From PALSA-350 sp963794165 (GTDB lineage Bacteria; Acidobacteriota; Terriglobia; Terriglobales; Acidobacteriaceae): a DNA stretch of 64,000 bases. Shown here piece after piece: positions 21,176 to 29,251 of this stretch. The position numbers were made by a program, and so were the translations under genes. A model generated the notes under the pieces. That model saw only the letters and a program-made list of their open reading frames with translations. It did not search any database and was not told where the DNA came from. Each line of letters starts with the position of its first letter. The first letter of the stretch is position 1. Where the stretch lies: positions 682,001 through 746,000 of the forward strand of contig CAWCCT010000007.1 in assembly GCA_963794165.1 (NCBI GenBank), written 5' to 3'.

Positions 21176-21203
21176 GTCATCCCGAGCGAAGCCGAGGGAT
21201 CTG
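21176..21203. repeat. dispersed repeat family E
   Basis: GTCATCCCGAGCGAAGCCGA followed by GGGATCTG lies in the gap between the ABC exporter and the glucan synthase. Related but diverged stretches are at 25208-25225 and about 25352-25381. Motifs of this kind are scattered through many soil-bacterial genomes. Function unknown. Confidence 0.5.
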
Positions 21204-21241
21204 CGGTTCAGCGGAGCATCCTTGGAAATGTTTTTCGACAT

Positions 21242-23068
21242 CTAGCGGTAACTTGCCGCCTGCATTTCGAACATACTTGCGTAGCGCCCGCCCAGCGCCA
21301 TCAGCTGCGGGTGCGTCCCTTCTTCTACCAGCCGTCCACCCTCGAGTACAACGATTCGATCTGCCATGCGTACGGTAGAAAATCGATGGGAAATCAACAG
21401 CGCCATTTTTCCCGTAGTCAGTTCAGCGAAGCGTTCAAACACTTCCAGCTCACTGCGCGCGTCCAATGCGGCTGTAGGCTCGTCCAGCACCAGCAACTGG
21501 GCGTCGCGCAGGTAAGCTCTGGCCAGGGCCACCCGTTGCCATTCCCCGCCGGAGAGCTCCACTCCGCTCTCAAACCGGCGGCCCAGCATCTGGTCGTACC
21601 CGCCGGGCAGCTTGGCGATCACGCTTTCCGCCAGGCTCTTGTGCGCCGCGTCTTCGATTTCCTGTTGCGAGTGTTCGCTTTCCACCCGTCCTACACCGAT
21701 GTTTTCCCGGGCGGTCATCTCGTAGCGCATGAAGTCCTGGAAGATGACACCGATCTCGTGGTGCAGATCCTCCAGTTTGTACTCCCGCAAATCGACGCCA
21801 TCGAGCAGAATCTGCCCCTCGGTCGGGTCGTACAGCCGGGTGATCAGCTTGACCACGGTCGTCTTACCCTGACCGTTTTCCCCGATCAGCGCGATCCGCT
21901 CCCCCGGCTCCAGGGTGAAATTGAAGTTGCTCAGCACCCTCCGAGTCGTGCCGGGATAAGCAAAGCTGACGTTCCGGAACTCAAACCCGCGGCGAATGGG
22001 GCGCGGCATCGGCAACCCATCCGGCTTCGAGACTACCGTCGGCTTCATCTCGAAGAAGGCCAGCAAATCCGTCAGGAAAAGCGCTTGGTCCGCGATGCCG
22101 GAAGCGGTAGAAAACACCTGCTGCAGGTTGCTGGACGCCTGGATGATCGCGTTCGTCAGGTAGTAGAACGTGCCAATGCTGTTGTAGTTGCCGGTGACCG
22201 CGCGCCAGATCACGAAAGCATAGGCGCCGTAGTATCCCAGGGTGGCGATCACGCCCAGCAGCCCGCCGGCTATCAGCTTCTTGCGCGAGAGGGCAACATT
22301 CTCCTCGTAGATACCTTGGGAAAGTTGAGTGAAACGGTTGGACAGAAAAGGGCTCAGGTTGAACAGCTTGAGCTCTTTGGCCCCCTCGCGGCTGCCGGCC
22401 ACCTGGCGCAGATAATCCATCTGCCGCTTGGCCGGGGTCTGACGGAAGTTCTTGGCATATCCCAGGAATGCGAAATGGGTCTCGCCCAGGAACGTGGGGA
22501 GCACGCCCAGGGCCAGCAGAAGCACCAGCCACGGCGAGTACCACAGCAGGATGGAGGTCCAGATCAGCGTAGTCAGGGTCTGCTGAAACAGCCGGCCCAT
22601 CTGCTGGATCATGGCCAGCCTGTCGGTGGCCTGCACCCTCGCCCGTTCCAGGCGGTCGTAGAAGACGGGATCTTCATACGTCGTCAGGTCCAGCGCCGCC
22701 GCCTGGCGCATCACCCGGACGCTGACGAAGTGCGTGTACCGGTCGGCTAGAAGACTATCGCTGTAATCGACCCCCCGCACCAGCAGCCCGTTAAGTACGT
22801 TGAGGCCTGCCTCAATCCCCACCAGCCACCAAAAGTGGGGTAGTAGAGATTTATGCGTGAAGTAGTGCTGGACGCCGTCGATGATCTTCGACGCGATGTA
22901 GGCAATTGCCGTGGGCAGGGCAGCCACGAAGACGCGCAGGATGATTCCCCACGTCACGACGGCCGGGCCTGAGTCCCACAGAATGCCGAGCACCGGCGGG
23001 ACGTTCTTCAGAGCTTGCACCCGCTCGCGCCACGCATTGCGGGCGGACTGTGGACTGACTTCGGTCAT
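21242..23068 (-). CDS. ABC exporter, fused permease and ATPase
   Basis: A type IV (exporter-fold) half-transporter that works as a homodimer. 608 residues with an N-terminal membrane domain (about 30-330) and a C-terminal ATPase. Walker A is GENGQGKTT, the signature is LSGGEWQRVALARA, Walker B is LLVLDEPTAALD and the switch His is in LLISHRFST. Its stop lies 140 bases upstream of the glucan-synthase start on the same strand. The order resembles ndvA/ndvB, so glucan export is a natural guess, but exporter substrates cannot be read from sequence. Confidence 0.88.
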   Translation of the reverse strand: MTEVSPQSARNAWRERVQALKNVPPVLGILWDSGPAVVTWGIILRVFVAALPTAIAYIASKIIDGVQHYFTHKSLLPHFWWLVGIEAGLNVLNGLLVRGVDYSDSLLADRYTHFVSVRVMRQAAALDLTTYEDPVFYDRLERARVQATDRLAMIQQMGRLFQQTLTTLIWTSILLWYSPWLVLLLALGVLPTFLGETHFAFLGYAKNFRQTPAKRQMDYLRQVAGSREGAKELKLFNLSPFLSNRFTQLSQGIYEENVALSRKKLIAGGLLGVIATLGYYGAYAFVIWRAVTGNYNSIGTFYYLTNAIIQASSNLQQVFSTASGIADQALFLTDLLAFFEMKPTVVSKPDGLPMPRPIRRGFEFRNVSFAYPGTTRRVLSNFNFTLEPGERIALIGENGQGKTTVVKLITRLYDPTEGQILLDGVDLREYKLEDLHHEIGVIFQDFMRYEMTARENIGVGRVESEHSQQEIEDAAHKSLAESVIAKLPGGYDQMLGRRFESGVELSGGEWQRVALARAYLRDAQLLVLDEPTAALDARSELEVFERFAELTTGKMALLISHRFSTVRMADRIVVLEGGRLVEEGTHPQLMALGGRYASMFEMQAASYR

Positions 23069-23288
23069 GGATTTCCGTTCTTATCGCGGACCAGACCCTC
23101 CGCAGGCTCGGTGCTTGGATTCCGATACTTACTAATGTTACCAATCAGATGCACTTCCCGCTTGCCTTGTTGGCTGGGTCCACGGTTAAGAGGCCGGCGG
23201 CTGCGTTGGTAGAAGTGCTACTTGCGGCTCGAAGCTGACTGTGCTAGAAATCGAGTATTCAAGTTTGCTCCTTGTGAGCGGGCCTGAA

Positions 23289-23386
23289 TTTCATGAAGAG
23301 TGGCTGAGGGACGGGCCCTGTGACGCCACGACAACCTGCCTGGGCAAACCAGGAGTATGGTGTCAACTCTCTCCTGCGTTCTGAAA
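23289..23386 (+). promoter_or_regulatory. SAM-I (S-box) riboswitch
   Basis: Matches the S-box core in order: closing stem P1 (TTTCA at 23289-23293 with TGAAA at 23382-23386), GAAGAGTGGCTGAGGGA, CGGGCCCTGTGACGCCAC, GACAACCTGCC, then GGTGTCAACTC and CTCCTGCG. P2 forms between GTGGC and GCCAC around the kink-turn GAGGGA. It lies about 120 bases upstream of the threonine-synthase-like gene. A weak 5-base-pair hairpin, CTCTC at 23492-23496 with GAGGG at 23502-23506, could mask that gene's Shine-Dalgarno, pointing to control of translation. The family senses S-adenosylmethionine and shuts off methionine/homocysteine genes. Confidence 0.88.
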
Positions 23387-23510
23387 AGAAACGGGGAACA
23401 TGAGATTCGGGGTGCAGCTGTAAGCGCATCTCGCTAATTCCATGCAATACGGCAGTTTTGAGTTCGTCACGTAGTGCCCGTGCATTTGTCGCTCTCAAAT
23501 TGAGGGCATG

Positions 23511-24758
23511 ATGGCATCTTTCTACGAATTGCGCTGTCGGGAGTGTGACAAACGCTTCCCCAACCAGCCGCTTTCTGTCTGCGATGAGTGTTTTTCCTCG
23601 CTCGAAGTAGCCTACGACCTGGCTGCGGCCAAAGAGACGTTTACCCGCGACGCGATCGCCCGCGGGCCGCAAAGCATGTGGCGCTACCAGGCCTTGCTGC
23701 CGCTGCCCGACCACTATGTGCCCACCACCCCTTCTGGCATGACGCCCCTGATGGCCGCACCGCGGTTGGGCAAGCGGATCGGCGCAACCAATCTCTACAT
23801 TAAAAATGATGCTGTCTGCCTGCCCACGCTCAGCTTCAAGGATCGCGTGGTCGCGGTGGCCCTGGCGGCAGCCAAGATCTTTGGCTTTGATACCGTTGGC
23901 TGCTCTTCGACAGGAAACCTGGCCAATGCCGTGGCCGCGCACGCAGCCCGCCTGGGACTGAAGACCTACATCCTGGTACCGACGGACCTCGAGCCGGCCA
24001 AAATTCTGAACACCCAGGTGTACGGCGCGAACCTGGTGCGGATCGATGGTAACTACGACCAGGTGAACCGGCTGTGCTCCCAGATTGCGGAGCGCTACAA
24101 CTGGGGCTTTGTGAACGTGAATCTTCGTCCCTACTATGCTGAGGGCTCAAAAACCGTAGGCTATGAGATCGCCGAGCAGCTCGGCTGGCGTCTTCCCGAT
24201 AACGTAGTGGTTCCTATGGCGGGAGGCGCCCTGATTTCCAAGATCCGCAAGGCATTTGGCGAGCTGATCGAGCTCGGCCTGGTGGAAGACAAGCCGGTGC
24301 GCTTTTTCGGAGCCCAGGCCACTGGCTGCTCTCCCATCGTCCATGCGGTCAAAAATGGTTTGGCGCACCACGAGCCGCAGCGGCCAAATACCATTGCGCG
24401 CTCGCTGGCCATCGGAAATCCCGCCGACGGACCCTACGCCATCCGCGCGATCAACGAAAGTGGTGGTTGGGCTGAAGATGTTTCCGACGTAGAGATTGTT
24501 TCGGCAATTCAGGAACTGGCCGAGACCGAGGGCGTCTTTACAGAAACGGCGGGGGGAGTGACCACGGCGGTGACTGCCCGGCTGTATGCTCATGGCCGTA
24601 TTGATCCCGGCGATCTGACCGTGGTTGCGATTACCGGCAACGGCCTGAAGACCATGGATGTGCTGCGGGGCAGCTTCGAAGCGCAGCAGGCGATTCGTCC
24701 TCGTTTGGCTGACTTCGAGGCCATGGTCGAGGAGAGAGAGGAAGTTTATGTCCGTTAA
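23511..24758 (+). CDS. threonine-synthase-like PLP enzyme (possible homocysteine synthase)
   Basis: A fold-type II PLP enzyme, 415 residues. N-terminal zinc ribbon CREC/CDEC (C9, C12, C24, C27), PLP lysine in TLSFKDR (K110), phosphate loop CSSTGNLANAV and a glycine-rich cofactor loop VVPMAGGALIS. This is threonine-synthase architecture, whose usual reaction turns O-phosphohomoserine into threonine. Yet the gene sits under a SAM-I riboswitch and overlaps by 11 bases a CysO-like sulfur carrier, a context for sulfur incorporation. A homocysteine-forming reaction on O-phosphohomoserine is therefore proposed, by analogy with CysM/CysO. ATG 23511 has GAGGG at 4 bases; ATG 23508 is the alternative. 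Confidence 0.85.
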   Translation: MASFYELRCRECDKRFPNQPLSVCDECFSSLEVAYDLAAAKETFTRDAIARGPQSMWRYQALLPLPDHYVPTTPSGMTPLMAAPRLGKRIGATNLYIKNDAVCLPTLSFKDRVVAVALAAAKIFGFDTVGCSSTGNLANAVAAHAARLGLKTYILVPTDLEPAKILNTQVYGANLVRIDGNYDQVNRLCSQIAERYNWGFVNVNLRPYYAEGSKTVGYEIAEQLGWRLPDNVVVPMAGGALISKIRKAFGELIELGLVEDKPVRFFGAQATGCSPIVHAVKNGLAHHEPQRPNTIARSLAIGNPADGPYAIRAINESGGWAEDVSDVEIVSAIQELAETEGVFTETAGGVTTAVTARLYAHGRIDPGDLTVVAITGNGLKTMDVLRGSFEAQQAIRPRLADFEAMVEEREEVYVR

Positions 24759-25035
24759 AGTAGTGTTGCCGAACGCCTTCCAGAAACACACCAATGGTGC
24801 GCGGGAGATACAATCCACGGCACAAAATCTGCCCCAGCTGATTGCCGAGATAGAAACCAGCTTCCCCGCGCTCAAGCCTCACCTGCGCGACAGCGATGGC
24901 AAGCTGCGCCGCTTCATCAATTTCTATGTCAACGAAGAAGACATCCGCTTCCTGGGCAACGAGAACTACGCCTTCAAGGATGGCGACGAAGTCTTGGTAA
25001 TCCCCTCCATCGCCGGAGGCATACCCGGCAAGTAA
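24748..25035 (+). CDS. MoaD/ThiS-family sulfur-carrier protein, CysO-like
   Basis: A ubiquitin-fold sulfur carrier, 95 residues. It resembles mycobacterial CysO along its length: VVLPNAFQKHTNGAREI, then KLRRFINFYVNEEDIRF, and the C-terminal VIPSIAGG. The diglycine that would be adenylated and thiocarboxylated is G90-G91, but it is followed by four residues, IPGK. Precursor tails of this kind are removed by a JAMM-type protease (Mec/HcyD) in related systems, and no such protease or MoeB-type activating enzyme is in the window. It overlaps the PLP-enzyme gene by 11 bases and is translationally coupled to it. Confidence 0.88.
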   Translation: MSVKVVLPNAFQKHTNGAREIQSTAQNLPQLIAEIETSFPALKPHLRDSDGKLRRFINFYVNEEDIRFLGNENYAFKDGDEVLVIPSIAGGIPGK

Positions 25036-25050
25036 AGGTGATTAATCGAT

Positions 25051-25084
25051 GGGTGCCCAGGTCTCGCTTTTGAGACCTGGGATC
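25051..25084. terminator. hairpin after the sulfur-carrier gene
   Basis: A perfect 10-base-pair stem CCCAGGTCTC (25056-25065) / GAGACCTGGG (25072-25081) with loop GCTTTT, 16 bases after the stop codon. The left flank GGGTGCCC matches repeat family A, so it may be a diverged copy. There is no T-run, so intrinsic termination is uncertain. Confidence 0.5.
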
Positions 25085-25451
25085 CTTGCAACCAAAGCAA
25101 AAATGGAAACCCACTCTCCCCACTCTCATCCCGAGAGCATGTGACTTTTTCGACCTTCTCGTGTTTTTTGACTCGGCCAGATGTTTTTCAATTCCTCCCA
25201 AAAAGGCGTCATCCTGAGCGAAGCGCCTCGTCGATCTAACGCATACCAGAGAGTTTTATGGCGCGAAGTCGAAGGACCCCGGCAATGCTTGTTGGCAGAT
25301 GCTCTTCGGAGCTTTCCGGCCACAAACTATAAGGGAAACTAAAAAAGTCTCAGCCTCCGAGGGTAGCCGAGGGATCTAACGGCAAGTTGAGGAAGAAATG
25401 ACCCCCTAGGAATCGCTCTGGAGTCAAAGGCTTCGAGGGCGACTGCCAAAC

Positions 25452-25513
25452 CTAGCCCAGCCCGGAAGGCCTGGGATATCAATCCAAAAGACGAGCGCCG
25501 TAGGCGCGGCACT
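25452..25513. repeat. hairpin repeat family D, half-unit D2
   Basis: Contains TAGCCCAGCCCGGAAGGCCT and GCGCC-GTA-GGCGC. The latter differs from D1 (GCACC-GTA-GGTGC) by a compensatory base-pair change. It lies in the 587-base gap 25036-25622, which otherwise holds the hairpin at 25051, two diverged family-E stretches (25208-25225, 25352-25381) and no believable gene. Confidence 0.7.
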
Positions 25514-25622
25514 GTGCTTTAAGAGTGCGGACTAACCCGCGGGGAATCTCGGCCTCGCCGGGCTTATGGTCATCTTTAATTGGGTACTGCCCTGGGCGAG
25601 CGGAGTGGTAGCATCTCTACCA

Positions 25623-27866
25623 ATGTTTCCGAACCGCTTAGAGATTGCTCAGACTATCTCCCTTCTGCCGGTTCTCAGAGGGATCGCGGGACCTGCCCTG
25701 GAACAATTCGTCGACCAACTTTCGGTGACCAGCCTTAACAGTGATTCCCTCGTTCTTCCGGAAACAACCGAACCCGCAATTTTGATTGTTTTGTCGGGAA
25801 AAGTGTCGATCTCCGGCACGACCGGAGAAACAGTTCGAGAACTGGAACCGCAGGCGACTGTGTTCTTGAACCGGGATCCCCGGGCCGAGGCGCATCCCGT
25901 TCACCTTGCGAGTCGCGGAAACGCCCTGGTAGGCGTCATCTCAAGGAAAGCGCTGGGTGAAATTGCGGATCAATATCAGGACGCGCGCCTTACCTTTGCC
26001 GACCTGATCCACTCGACTTTGGAGCGCGAGACGCTCCACGCTTCCCTCAACGACGGAGAACTCCTCGGTCCACTCAGTGACGCATTTCGCCAGGCGTTGG
26101 AAGTGGCCCTTGAGCCCATGACGCTCTACAGTGGCGAGTTCCTGTTCCTGAAGGGAGACGCGAGCGACGCCCTTTACATCATTCTCAGCGGTCGAATTCG
26201 GGTGTTGCCGGAAGATCGTGCACAGGAAACATTGCCGGTCGAACTGGGCCGAGGTGAAACGGTTGGTGAGCTCGGGCTGGCTACCGGCGACCCACGATCG
26301 AGATCCATCTGCGCCGTCCGCGATACCTACCTGGGCCGATTGTCCTCTTCCGCGTACGACCAGCTGTTGACCAGATTTCCCCAGGAAGTGATGCGCCTTT
26401 TTGTTTCCCGGGTGGCGCGAAGAGTGCAGCAGATCACCGCGGGCACGGTTAGGGCGTCGTCCCGCATTGATAATATTGCCCTCATTCCGGCCTCCCCGGG
26501 TGCGGCCTTCCAAACCTTCTGCGACCAGTTCTGTGAAGCTCTAGCCGTCTATGGTTCGGTCGCCCGGGTGTCCAGTACCCGCGTGGATGAGGCCTTTGGC
26601 GTGCCGGGCTTCGCGCAAACGTCAGACTGGGATGGCAACCGCATTCTTTTCATCGATTGGCTAAGCGGTTTGGAAAACAACCACAATTATGTGGTTTACG
26701 AAGCCGACGACACTCTTACCCCCTGGACAGAGCGTTGCGTGCGCCAGGCTGACCGAGGGGTGATCGTCGGGCATGCCGGTCAGGATCCCGCGCCGGGCGA
26801 AATTGAAACAGAACTGATTGCCCGCCTGCCCGCCGACGCAACCCAATCGAAAACCCTGGTCCTGATCCAGGAGAATGACAAGCCCTCCGGCACCCAGCGC
26901 TGGCTGGCCTCGCGAAATGTAGACCGTCACCATCACGTGCGGCTCGGCAACCGGGGTGACTTCGCTCGGGTGGCAAGATTCCTGACCGGTCGTGCCGTCG
27001 GGCTCACCTTGGGTGGTGGCTTTGCCCGTGGCTTGGCGCACATAGGCGTCTTCCGTGCACTGGCGGATTGCAATATCCCACTGGATGCGGTGGGAGGAGC
27101 CAGCATGGGCGGATTGATCGGCGCCCTGTGGGCCAGCGGTTGGTCGAACGAGCGCATCATCGAAGAGATCCGAACCGGATGCCGCGATTCTTTCAACGAC
27201 ATGACGTTGCCGTTCATCGCCTTCAAAAGCGGCCGGAAATTCAGCGATCTGGTCACACGCTTCTTCGGCGAAGCTCGTATTGAAGACCTGTGGCACCCGT
27301 TCTTCTGCGTCTCGGCCAATCTGAATCGCGCCGAGCTCACGATGCATAAAAGCGGCGGCGTGACCAAGGCGACGTTAGCCAGTAGCAGGGCGCCAGGAAT
27401 TTTTCCGCCCATCGTCTACGGCGGTGAACTGCACGTCGACGGCGGCTCCATCAACAACGTGCCCGTGGATCTGATGCGGGTCTTCTGCGGAAATGGAATC
27501 ACCATCGGAGTGGATGTTTCGCCTCCCCACGAGTTGGAAGACGTGGAAGACTACGGCTACACCGTAAGCGGTCTTCAGGCGCTGCGCAGCCGTTTCGGAT
27601 TGTGGGGCTCGAAGAAGTCTTTCATGCCCAGCATCCCCCTGATCCTGATGCGCACGCTCGAATTTGGCGGGATCTCTTATCGCATGACACGCGAGGGCTC
27701 GGCCGATCTAATGTTGCAGCCGGAAATGCTCGGGTTCAAGCGCACCGATTGGCACCTCGCGGATGAAATTGTCGCCCAAAGCTACCGCCACACCATGGAG
27801 AAAATTGAAGGTCTGAACGGAGCCCTGGGCGAAAGAATTCGCGAAATCAGGGCAGTACAGTCGTGA
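25623..27866 (+). CDS. NTE-like patatin phospholipase with cyclic-nucleotide-binding domains
   Basis: A Ser-Asp acyl hydrolase likely to release fatty acids from membrane phospholipids. 747 residues from ATG 25623, chosen because the conserved N-terminal helix starts here; the ribosome site is weak and an ATG at 25566 is possible. A degenerate CNB-like domain (about 1-140) is followed by a clear one (about 160-285, LYIILSGRIRV, GRGETVGELGLATGD). The patatin domain (about 465-680) has the oxyanion loop LGGGFARGLAHIG, nucleophile motif GGASMGG and catalytic Asp in HVDGGSINNVP. This is the layout of neuropathy-target-esterase relatives. First gene of a five-gene operon, 7 bases before the desaturase. 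Confidence 0.88.
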   Translation: MFPNRLEIAQTISLLPVLRGIAGPALEQFVDQLSVTSLNSDSLVLPETTEPAILIVLSGKVSISGTTGETVRELEPQATVFLNRDPRAEAHPVHLASRGNALVGVISRKALGEIADQYQDARLTFADLIHSTLERETLHASLNDGELLGPLSDAFRQALEVALEPMTLYSGEFLFLKGDASDALYIILSGRIRVLPEDRAQETLPVELGRGETVGELGLATGDPRSRSICAVRDTYLGRLSSSAYDQLLTRFPQEVMRLFVSRVARRVQQITAGTVRASSRIDNIALIPASPGAAFQTFCDQFCEALAVYGSVARVSSTRVDEAFGVPGFAQTSDWDGNRILFIDWLSGLENNHNYVVYEADDTLTPWTERCVRQADRGVIVGHAGQDPAPGEIETELIARLPADATQSKTLVLIQENDKPSGTQRWLASRNVDRHHHVRLGNRGDFARVARFLTGRAVGLTLGGGFARGLAHIGVFRALADCNIPLDAVGGASMGGLIGALWASGWSNERIIEEIRTGCRDSFNDMTLPFIAFKSGRKFSDLVTRFFGEARIEDLWHPFFCVSANLNRAELTMHKSGGVTKATLASSRAPGIFPPIVYGGELHVDGGSINNVPVDLMRVFCGNGITIGVDVSPPHELEDVEDYGYTVSGLQALRSRFGLWGSKKSFMPSIPLILMRTLEFGGISYRMTREGSADLMLQPEMLGFKRTDWHLADEIVAQSYRHTMEKIEGLNGALGERIREIRAVQS

Positions 27867-27873
27867 GGCGGCC

Positions 27874-28926
27874 ATGAAAATCCATCTCGAAGAGTTGGGA
27901 ATGGCGCGGGCTTACACCCAAGGGCATACGTTTGAGGATCTGAGCAGCGAACAAGTGCGGCTCATCCTGAACCGTGGGCGAGAGCTGTATAAGTGGTTTA
28001 AAGCCCACCCGCGCACCCACGCGATGATCAATGGGCTGGTGATCGCATTTGTTTTGGGTATGGATTGGGTGGTCCTGCTGCAGCTTCCCCGTTGGGTTCT
28101 GTCCTCGAGCGGGCGGCCGGGATCGGGCTTGCTGGTGGCGGTGGCGGTAATAACCGGCGCTCTCCATAGTTGGCTCCTCTACTCGTTGGCCATCTTCACC
28201 TTGCACGAGGGCGCCGCGCACAAGCTCATCTTCCCGGGAAATGGCCGATTGAGCCAGGTAGCGCAATTCCTGGCCGTGAATCTGTGTCGCCTTTCGGCTG
28301 CCGAGCCAAATTACTATGCAGCCTGCCACATGGCGCATCATGCCAAGTTCGGCACCGAGCAGGATTCGGAGTTTCTCAACTTCGTCCAGCCTCGCCGTTT
28401 TTGGCGCATGTTATTGCCTTTGGGCAGCTTTCTCAACTACAGTGATTTCGTCATCCACCGCCCGCTCGACTACACCCGCGGCCGGGTGATTTCCGGGCTG
28501 GTTGCCGCGCTCTACAACGGAATTTACGCCTACTTGCTCTACCGCCGCTTTGGTGGGTTGTTTACCGTCGTCGTGCTCCTGTTGCTGCCGCACGTAGGGT
28601 TCTATTTCGACCGCATGCGGCAGTTCACCGAGCACAACCTGATGCCTCTGGAAAACAAGATCGGCGCGCGGAGTTTCGGCGCCGGTTTCTCGGGGCTGCT
28701 GGTGGGCGGCGGGCCCTGGGGGCAGCCGTGCCATATGGTCCACCATCTGGTCGCGAGCATTCCCTGGTATCAGCAAATCGCGTTGCATCGTTACATGGTG
28801 GGGCTGCTTACAGAGAAACAAAGACGGCAGTTCCTGCTGCCACCGGGGCTGGGTTTTCCGCAGTTGCTGTGGCGCGTTGTGCGGGACGCGAACGCATTCT
28901 CCAAAGCTACCGGGAGAACAACATAG
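27874..28926 (+). CDS. membrane fatty acid desaturase/hydroxylase, copy 1
   Basis: A di-iron membrane enzyme of the fatty-acid-desaturase superfamily. 350 residues, with hydrophobic segments around 50-105 and 185-215. Three histidine boxes are visible: HEGAAH, HMAHHAKFG and HMVHHLVASIPWYQ. Desaturation and hydroxylation cannot be told apart from sequence. It lies 7 bases after the patatin gene and 13 before the Mpo1-like gene. Strongly similar over its whole length to the gene at 29252, so the two are tandem paralogues flanking the Mpo1-like gene. Confidence 0.88.
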   Translation: MKIHLEELGMARAYTQGHTFEDLSSEQVRLILNRGRELYKWFKAHPRTHAMINGLVIAFVLGMDWVVLLQLPRWVLSSSGRPGSGLLVAVAVITGALHSWLLYSLAIFTLHEGAAHKLIFPGNGRLSQVAQFLAVNLCRLSAAEPNYYAACHMAHHAKFGTEQDSEFLNFVQPRRFWRMLLPLGSFLNYSDFVIHRPLDYTRGRVISGLVAALYNGIYAYLLYRRFGGLFTVVVLLLLPHVGFYFDRMRQFTEHNLMPLENKIGARSFGAGFSGLLVGGGPWGQPCHMVHHLVASIPWYQQIALHRYMVGLLTEKQRRQFLLPPGLGFPQLLWRVVRDANAFSKATGRTT

Positions 28927-28939
28927 CGAGGGATACACC

Positions 28940-29239
28940 ATGCTGGGCAAAAGTCGGGACGAATGGATCAGGCAGTATTCGACCAGCCATCAGAATTCGG
29001 TGAATCGCGCATGCCACACCGTCGGCATCCCCATGATCGCGGTTTCCATGCTCATGATTCCTCTCACGATCTGGTGGTCGCAAACTTGGTGGTGGGTGGC
29101 TGGGTTGTTCGTGGTCGGCTGGGTGTTCCAGATTGTTGGCCACGCCTTTGAGGGCAAACCGCCTGAGTTCCTCAAAGACTGGCGCTTTCTGTTTGTCGGC
29201 CTGAGCTGGTGGTTTGCCAAGCTGACAGGCAAAGCCTGA
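28940..29239 (+). CDS. Mpo1-like (DUF962) membrane protein
   Basis: 99 residues, two hydrophobic segments. The conserved histidine motifs of the DUF962/Mpo1 family are present: SHQNSVNRACHTVGIP and FQIVGHAFEGKPPEF. Yeast Mpo1 is an iron-dependent dioxygenase that shortens 2-hydroxy fatty acids by one carbon (alpha-oxidation). Here it sits between two desaturase-fold enzymes in a tight operon, which supports a role in acyl-chain chemistry. ATG 28940 was chosen because the family begins here; gaps of 13 and 12 bases separate it from its neighbours. Confidence 0.85.
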   Translation: MLGKSRDEWIRQYSTSHQNSVNRACHTVGIPMIAVSMLMIPLTIWWSQTWWWVAGLFVVGWVFQIVGHAFEGKPPEFLKDWRFLFVGLSWWFAKLTGKA

Positions 29240-29251
29240 GGGGAGACGCCG

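Noticed and set aside
20912..22750. 612-residue plus-strand frame
   Set aside because: Antisense to the ABC exporter and the start of the glucan synthase; composition is Arg/Gln/His-rich as expected of a shadow frame in GC-rich DNA.
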